This document shows positions 59,605 to 64,000 of a DNA stretch of 64,000 bases, one piece after another (positions within the stretch are counted from its first letter, which is position 1; each line of letters begins with the position of its first letter). Position numbers and translations under genes: made by a program. Source of the stretch: Paenibacillus artemisiicola (GTDB lineage Bacteria > Bacillota > Bacilli > Paenibacillales > Paenibacillaceae). The stretch covers positions 1 through 64,000 of the forward strand of contig NZ_JAGGDJ010000018.1 in the NCBI RefSeq assembly GCF_017652985.1. Reading direction: 5' to 3'. Below the pieces are notes generated by a model, which saw only the letters and a list, made by a program, of their open reading frames with translations, did not search any database and had not been told where the DNA came from.

Positions 59605-61206
59605 TTATCCCCCGTGATACGACGGTTCCGGCTTGCCGGCCTCGCCGCCTGCTTGCGCGCCCGGCTTGACCGGCGCACCCGGCGCGCCGCCGGAACGGTT
59701 CGCTTCGAGACGCGCGCGGCCCATCAGGAACACGAAGACGATCGCCGCGGCCGGCAGGATGACCGACCATTGGAAGATGGAAATGACGGAATGCGCGAAT
59801 TCGTTCAGCAGCTTGTTCGCGATATCGGCCGGCAGCCCCATCTGCTGCTGCACGTCCGGGTCGAGCAGCGCCTGGCCGCCCTTGATCTGCTCCGCCAGCT
59901 GCGGGTTCAGGTTCGGCGTGTCGGCGATGTTCGCTTGGAACGCGGACTTCTGAATCGCGCCGAACACGGCGATGCCGAGCGCGGAGCCGATCGTCCGGAA
60001 GAACGTGATGAGCGACGAGGACGTGCCCTTGTACTGCGGCGGCACGGCGTTTAGCGTCGAGATGTTGAGCAGCGAGAACGAGACGCCGATCCCGAGGCCG
60101 ACGACGATCATGAAGAGCGAGATGACGAGCCGGCTCGAGGACGTATCCATGGCGAAGCCGAGCAGCGCCGTGCCGACGATAAGCGTCAGCGCGGATACCA
60201 GCATGACGTCGCGGTAGCGGAATTTATTGACGACGCGGCCGCCGATCTGGCTGCTCGCGACGACGCCGAGCATCATCGGAATCATGACCGTGCTCGTCTG
60301 CGTGGCCGTCTTATGGAAGACGCCCTGAATGAAGAGCGGGATGTACGACGCGGTCGCGATCATGACGGCGCCGTACAGCAGGCTGATCGCCATGCTGCTC
60401 GTGACGATTTTGTTCTTGAACAGGTCGAGCTTGATGATCGGGTCTTTCACCTTCAATTCGACGAACAGGAACGCGATCAGGAAGACGCCGGACGCGACGA
60501 AGAGCAGGATCGTCTTGGCGGCGCTCCAGGCCCAGCCGTCCGTGCCGCCGAGCTCGAGGCCGAACATGAGGAACAGGACGAACGCCGTCAGCATGACCGC
60601 GCCGAGCCAGTCGATCGACTGCTTGCGCGTGTTTTTGTTCTCGTGGTACGCGTTCAGGATGAACAGCAGCGACAGGATGCCGAGCGGCACGTTGATGTAG
60701 AAAATCCAACGCCAGCTGATGTTGTCGGTGATGACGCCGCCCAGGATCGGGCCGAACACGCTCGAGATGCCGAAGACGGCGCCGAAGAGGCCCATCATTT
60801 TGCCTCGCTTCTCGGCCGGGAACAGGTCGAAAATGATCGTGAAGACGATCGGCATGAGCGCGCCGCCGCCGATGCCCTGGATGGCGCGGTAGATGATGAG
60901 CTGCTCCATGTTCTGCGCCGTGCCGCATAGAACGGAGCCGAGCATGAACAGAATAAGACCGGTCAGGAAAAACGTTTTCCGTCCGTACATATCGGACAGC
61001 TTGCCGAAAATCGGCGTCGAAACGACCATCGCGATCATGTACGCGGAGTAGACCCAGATGAATTTGTCGAGACCCCCGAGCTGCTTGATGATGGTGCCCA
61101 TGGCGGTCGAGACGATCGTCTGGTCGAGCGCCGTGATGAACAAGCCGAGCAGCAGGCCCGCGATGACGAGCTTGACGTTGCTGCGATTAGCGTCCAAATG
61201 ATTCAT
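59605..61206 (-). CDS. MFS drug exporter, DHA2 family (EmrB/QacA type, 14 spans)
   Basis: A 533-residue transporter, the length of 14-span DHA2 members. The DHA2 motif in span 1 is LDQTIVSTAMGTI; motif A is GKLSDMYGRKTFFLTGL; span 4-5 contains RAIQGIGGGALMPIV and motif C is GAVFGISSVFGPILGGVIT. The ATG follows AAAGGA. It exports hydrophobic drugs or metabolites in exchange for protons. The promoter is overlapped by paired palindromes and the next gene is a PadR regulator, so expression is probably inducible. Confidence 0.93.
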   Translation of the reverse strand: MNHLDANRSNVKLVIAGLLLGLFITALDQTIVSTAMGTIIKQLGGLDKFIWVYSAYMIAMVVSTPIFGKLSDMYGRKTFFLTGLILFMLGSVLCGTAQNMEQLIIYRAIQGIGGGALMPIVFTIIFDLFPAEKRGKMMGLFGAVFGISSVFGPILGGVITDNISWRWIFYINVPLGILSLLFILNAYHENKNTRKQSIDWLGAVMLTAFVLFLMFGLELGGTDGWAWSAAKTILLFVASGVFLIAFLFVELKVKDPIIKLDLFKNKIVTSSMAISLLYGAVMIATASYIPLFIQGVFHKTATQTSTVMIPMMLGVVASSQIGGRVVNKFRYRDVMLVSALTLIVGTALLGFAMDTSSSRLVISLFMIVVGLGIGVSFSLLNISTLNAVPPQYKGTSSSLITFFRTIGSALGIAVFGAIQKSAFQANIADTPNLNPQLAEQIKGGQALLDPDVQQQMGLPADIANKLLNEFAHSVISIFQWSVILPAAAIVFVFLMGRARLEANRSGGAPGAPVKPGAQAGGEAGKPEPSYHGG

Positions 61207-61222
61207 TCCTTTCGTATAACCT

Positions 61223-61275
61223 ACTCAAATTTGATTACCCTGTAGTCATTATACTCAAATTTGAGTGGTTATCAA
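61223..61275 (-). promoter_or_regulatory. Exporter/padR promoter with paired operators
   Basis: On the minus strand TTGATA (61275-61270), 16-bp spacer and TATAAT (61253-61248). The perfect 14-bp palindrome ACTCAAATTTGAGT (61253-61266) fills the spacer. A near copy, ACTCAAATTTGATT, lies at 61223-61236, exactly 30 bp away, just downstream of the start point. Confidence 0.78.
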
Positions 61276-61340
61276 CCTAAATTTACGTAAACGCGGAAAC
61301 GGCTCGATCCGCGGCGTTCTTCCGAACCGCCGCGCGCACG

Positions 61341-61381
61341 AAAAAGCCCGGCCGCCTGCCGAAGCAGCGGACCGGGCTTTT
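61341..61381 (-). terminator. Terminator after the zinc-ribbon gene
   Basis: AAAGCCCGG (61343-61351) pairs with CCGGGCTTT (61372-61380), with inner complementarity GCCGC/GCGG. On the minus strand it is followed by a T-run (A-run from 61341). Confidence 0.75.
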
Positions 61382-61433
61382 GAAGATCGTCGGCGGGGTC
61401 GAGACGTCATTGTCATCCGCCGTTCGGTTCGGG

Positions 61434-61661
61434 TCAGCTCTCGTTCTCGACGACGCGGGCGACCGGTCTGCCGCAGGTCCGGCATTTGCCGGTCAGCAGC
61501 AGGGCGTATTTCTCTTCGCGGATGCTGTAATCCACGATCTCGACCGCGCCGCCGCAATTGCCGCAGAAGACGTTGCGCACCAGCTTGTCCCGGTACGATT
61601 GCGGGATCGCTTTCCACAGCTGCAGCGCTTTGAAGGAGGTAATGTTTTCGGGTCGGCTCAT
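61434..61661 (-). CDS. Small zinc-ribbon protein
   Basis: A 75-residue protein with two CxxC pairs, CGNCGG and CRTCGR, about 28 residues apart, which would bind one zinc ion. The N-terminal helix-rich part SFKALQLWKAIPQSYRDKLV precedes the ribbon. ATG 61661 follows GAGGAG. It is 59 bp downstream of lplJ on the same strand. Small ribbons of this type bind nucleic acid or proteins, and I cannot assign a function. Confidence 0.75.
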   Translation of the reverse strand: MSRPENITSFKALQLWKAIPQSYRDKLVRNVFCGNCGGAVEIVDYSIREEKYALLLTGKCRTCGRPVARVVENES

Positions 61662-61720
61662 CGTCTTTCCACTCCTCGTTCGTCGTGATATACCGTTCTC
61701 CCGCGCGGCGGCGGGTCCGA

Positions 61721-62710
61721 TCAAAACAGCAGCGACAACCATTCCCGGCGGTCCACCGGACCGAAGTAGACGGTTAAATCCACGTCCTTCAGCGCCTCCG
61801 CGACGGCGGCGGCCTCGTACTTGACGCCGGCCAGCTTGTCCGTCACGTCGGACACCTCGCCCGTGCCGAAGAAGTCGCCGTAGACCGACGCCTCGGCGAT
61901 GACGCCGCCTTCCACGAACAGCCGCACGTCGTACGTGCCCGCGGACAGCCGTTTCGTCTGGCGCACGTTGAACTTCGGCGAACGGCCGTAGTTCCAGTCC
62001 CAGCTGCGGTACCGCTCGTCGGCCAGCTTGCGCACGCCGGCCAGATCGGCTTCCGTCAGCTTGTATTCCGGTACGTCGGATTCGCTCCCGAAGATCGACG
62101 CCAGGATGAACGCGCGGAATTCCGCCATCGTCATCGGCGTCTTCAGAAATTCCGCGATGTTGGCGACGCGGCTGCGGACGGACTTGGTCGCCTTGGATTC
62201 GAACTTCGCGGGGTTGACGTTCAGCGCCGAGACGATCGCGTCCACCTCGGAATCGAACAGCAGCGTGCCGTGGCTGAACATGACGCCTTTGGAGGCGAAC
62301 TGCGCGTTGCCGGAGATTTTGCGCTCGCCGACCTGCAGGTCGTTGCGGCCCGACAGCTCCGCGTCGACGCCGAGCTTGCGCAGCGCCTCCACGACCGGCT
62401 CCGTGAATTTGCGGAAATTGTGGAACGACTTGCCGTCGTCCTTGGTGATGAAGCTGAAATTCAGATTGCCGAGATCGTGGTAGACGGCGCCGCCGCCGGA
62501 GAGACGGCGGACGACGTGGATGCCGTTCCGTTCGACGTAATCGGCGTTCACTTCCTCGGCGGTGTTCTGGTTCTTGCCGATGATGATGGACGGCTCATTA
62601 ATGTAGAAAAGCAAAAAGTCCTGCTCGCCCGCGAGGTTGCGCAGCGCGTATTCCTCGAGGGCCAGATTCCAGGACGGATCGTGGCGGTCGCCGTTGTCGA
62701 TGAAGAGCAT
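61721..62710 (-). CDS. lplJ: Lipoate-protein ligase
   Basis: A 329-residue enzyme that activates lipoate with ATP and attaches it to the lysine of lipoyl domains (pyruvate and 2-oxoglutarate dehydrogenases, glycine cleavage H protein). The biotin/lipoate ligase catalytic domain has PSIIIGKNQNTAEEVN, VVRRLSGGGAVYHDLGNLNFSF and GRNDLQVGERKISGNAQF. A C-terminal accessory domain covers about residues 250-329. ATG 62710 follows GGAGGAACG; longer in-frame extensions lack a ribosome site. Length and motifs match B. subtilis LplJ and E. coli LplA. Confidence 0.94.
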   Translation of the reverse strand: MLFIDNGDRHDPSWNLALEEYALRNLAGEQDFLLFYINEPSIIIGKNQNTAEEVNADYVERNGIHVVRRLSGGGAVYHDLGNLNFSFITKDDGKSFHNFRKFTEPVVEALRKLGVDAELSGRNDLQVGERKISGNAQFASKGVMFSHGTLLFDSEVDAIVSALNVNPAKFESKATKSVRSRVANIAEFLKTPMTMAEFRAFILASIFGSESDVPEYKLTEADLAGVRKLADERYRSWDWNYGRSPKFNVRQTKRLSAGTYDVRLFVEGGVIAEASVYGDFFGTGEVSDVTDKLAGVKYEAAAVAEALKDVDLTVYFGPVDRREWLSLLF

Positions 62711-62871
62711 GGTCGTTCCTCCAATGGGGTCCGGGTAGGTTGCGGCTTGGGATGCGTCGTATGAATCGGCCGGGCGCAAACGATGCGAGATGCGCCGCCC
62801 GCGAGCGGCCGGCGTCCGCTTTTGCGGCTGCGGACAAGCTTCACGCTTCTATTATACCGCCGCGAAGCAAA

Positions 62872-62907
62872 CAGGAACAGCCCGGCGGGGCCGCCGGGCT
62901 GTTCCTG
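62872..62907 (-). terminator. Hairpin terminator after the Dabb gene
   Basis: CAGGAACAGCCCGGCGG (62872-62888) pairs perfectly with its complement at 62891-62907. On the minus strand the stem is followed by TTTGCTT, a weak U-tract. Confidence 0.65.
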
Positions 62908-62953
62908 CGAAGCGTCAATTTTTAGTAAAGCCGCCGAATCCGGATCGCTCCGT

Positions 62954-63256
62954 TCACTGAATCGGATAATCCACGACGACGACGTTGTCGAGCACGCCGC
63001 CGAGCCCCTGCACGAAATCCTGGTGCACGGGATGCGGGCCGTAGGCGCGAAGCGCTTCCAGGCTCTCGAACGTGACGCGCAGGCCGAGGGAATAGCCGCG
63101 GATATTGTCCGTCTCCTCCGTGGCGTTCAAGCCGGCCGAGAGGTCGACGATGCCGGGAATCCGGCCTTTGAACGCGAGCAGCTTGGCCAGCAGCTCCGAT
63201 TCGCGTTCCGGGGTGATCGCGGCGTTGAATTTGAAGATGACGATATGCTCGTACAT
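62954..63256 (-). CDS. Dabb-domain (stress-responsive alpha/beta barrel) protein
   Basis: A 100-residue single-domain protein of the dimeric ferredoxin-like Dabb family. It starts MYEHIVIFKFN and has GRIPGIVDLSAGLN, YSLGLRVTFESLEALRAYGPHPVH and the C-terminal VVVVDYPIQ. The His pair (HPVHQDF) lies where family members bind ligands. Length is normal. Dabb proteins are mostly uncharacterised in bacteria; plant members are induced by salt. It is a single gene between the dioxygenase and lipoate ligase genes on the same strand. Confidence 0.88.
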   Translation of the reverse strand: MYEHIVIFKFNAAITPERESELLAKLLAFKGRIPGIVDLSAGLNATEETDNIRGYSLGLRVTFESLEALRAYGPHPVHQDFVQGLGGVLDNVVVVDYPIQ

Positions 63257-63316
63257 GGGCAGGGCACGCTCCTCTACTGGAATCGGCCGCGCGGGCCGTC
63301 TACGAAGAGCATTATA

Positions 63317-64000
63317 TCATCCCATCGCCATTTTGCCGACGGCCGAAGCGTCCGCGTCCTCGAACGCCTTCGGATCGTTGACCCACGGCGTGACCCCGAG
63401 CAGCATTTTGCGCATGTTCGTTGCCGCCGCGGCCTTCAGCGCCTCGGACGGCTCGTAGCCCGGCCACGCGCGCAGGCAGGACTGGGCGTAGTTGTAGATG
63501 AGCGAGCGCCGGGTGACGTCCGAGACGTTGCTGAGCGCCGAATGATACGTGTACGCGTTGAAGATGACGGCGGTGCCGGCCTTGACGTTCATCCGGGCGT
63601 GGCCGGGCATGTCCTCGGGCTTCTCCGCCGCCGGCAGCTCGTCGTTGCGCATCCGGTTGCTGCCCGGCAGGAACGCGAGGCAGCCGCCGTCGTACGGCAC
63701 GTCGGAGAGAAAATAGAACACCTTCACCATGAACGGCACCGGCTTCTCGTTCATGACGATCTGCGTGGAGGAATCGCGGTGCCACGACGTATGCGCCAGC
63801 TTGCCCGGCGGCTTCAGCATCGCCTCGTTGTCGATCATGACGAAGGAATCGCCGAGCAGATCCCGCAGGATCCGCATCATGCGCGGATGCTCCATCAGCT
63901 CCACGAACGGCTCGCCGTGCTCGATAATGCCGCAAATCTGCCGCACGTAGTTCAACGCGCCCGTCGCCGGATTTTCGGCGCCCGAGGCTTCGAACCGCGC
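63317..64000 (-). CDS. Phytanoyl-CoA dioxygenase-family (PhyH) protein, 5' end outside the window
   Basis: The frame remains open to the window edge, so this is the C-terminal ~227 residues of a longer protein. The Fe(II) motif HxD is in TSWHRDSST, and the distal His and Arg are in YTYHSALSN and DVTRRSLIYNY, as expected for 2-oxoglutarate-dependent PhyH enzymes. KVFYFLSDVPYDGGCLAFLPGS is a typical core strand. Family members hydroxylate small molecules. A TTG at 63955 could be read as a start, but family proteins begin earlier, so truncation by the window is more likely. Confidence 0.85.
   Translation of the reverse strand, partial: ARFEASGAENPATGALNYVRQICGIIEHGEPFVELMEHPRMMRILRDLLGDSFVMIDNEAMLKPPGKLAHTSWHRDSSTQIVMNEKPVPFMVKVFYFLSDVPYDGGCLAFLPGSNRMRNDELPAAEKPEDMPGHARMNVKAGTAVIFNAYTYHSALSNVSDVTRRSLIYNYAQSCLRAWPGYEPSEALKAAAATNMRKMLLGVTPWVNDPKAFEDADASAVGKMAMG

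Overview
The window reads as a chromosomal segment of a high-GC member of the Paenibacillaceae (Cohnella or Paenibacillus type). The signs are GC-rich codon use with strong AAGGAGG-type ribosome binding sites, many GTG and TTG starts, lipoprotein solute-binding proteins with Gly/Asn-rich linkers, several YesM/YesN-type two-component systems paired with sugar ABC importers, and a copper-amine-oxidase-like wall domain. The assignment to genus is inference. No rRNA, tRNA, CRISPR array, prophage or intact insertion sequence was found.

Layout. (1) 0.2-3.1 kb: a PucR-type regulator (adeR-like) followed by alanine dehydrogenase. (2) 3.9-7.0 kb: a divergent AraC regulator and a Gfo/Idh/MocA dehydrogenase plus TIM-barrel isomerase pair, probably for a sugar or polyol. 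(3) 7.1-14.7 kb: a LacI regulator with a tandem LacI-type operator, a four-gene PotABCD-type ABC importer, a PHP-fold phosphoesterase split into two genes, and a glycerophosphodiester phosphodiesterase; together these look like uptake and breakdown of a phosphodiester. (4) 14.8-16.4 kb: a TetR regulator divergent from an epoxide-hydrolase-like alpha/beta hydrolase, with a matching operator at each promoter. (5) 16.8-38.2 kb: a large polysaccharide-utilisation region with a YesN/YesM pair, two GH88/GH105 unsaturated-uronyl hydrolases, two heparinase II/III-like proteins, a GH78 alpha-L-rhamnosidase, an Lpl-type ABC importer, a PLP enzyme and a ferritin-like protein of unknown role; this fits rhamnogalacturonan or a similar acidic, rhamnose-containing glycan. 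(6) 38.6-45.1 kb: an MBL hydrolase, two MFS transporters, ArsR and MarR regulators and a beta-lactamase-fold serine hydrolase. (7) 45.6-50.7 kb: a class B penicillin-binding protein and a convergent two-gene surface O-acylation module (MBOAT plus SGNH protein). (8) 51.1-58.0 kb: a second YesN/YesM pair divergent from another sugar ABC importer. (9) 59.0-64.0 kb: a PadR-regulated DHA2 exporter, a small zinc-ribbon protein, lipoate-protein ligase, a Dabb protein and a phytanoyl-CoA-dioxygenase-like enzyme cut by the window end.

The most unusual content is between genes. A ~184 bp element built of four ~26 nt modules in head-head-tail-tail order occurs three times (3.6, 40.9 and 58.5 kb). A 52 bp tandem repeat with an internal palindrome forms a ~14-unit array at 26.5-27.3 kb and a short diverged array at 45.2-45.4 kb. 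Several operators can be read directly: tandem LacI boxes, paired TetR boxes, a MarR box present in opposite orientation at two promoters, paired PadR-like palindromes, two ArsR-flanking inverted repeats, cre-like sites ahead of the glycan genes, and a 16-nt direct repeat ahead of the third solute-binding protein gene.
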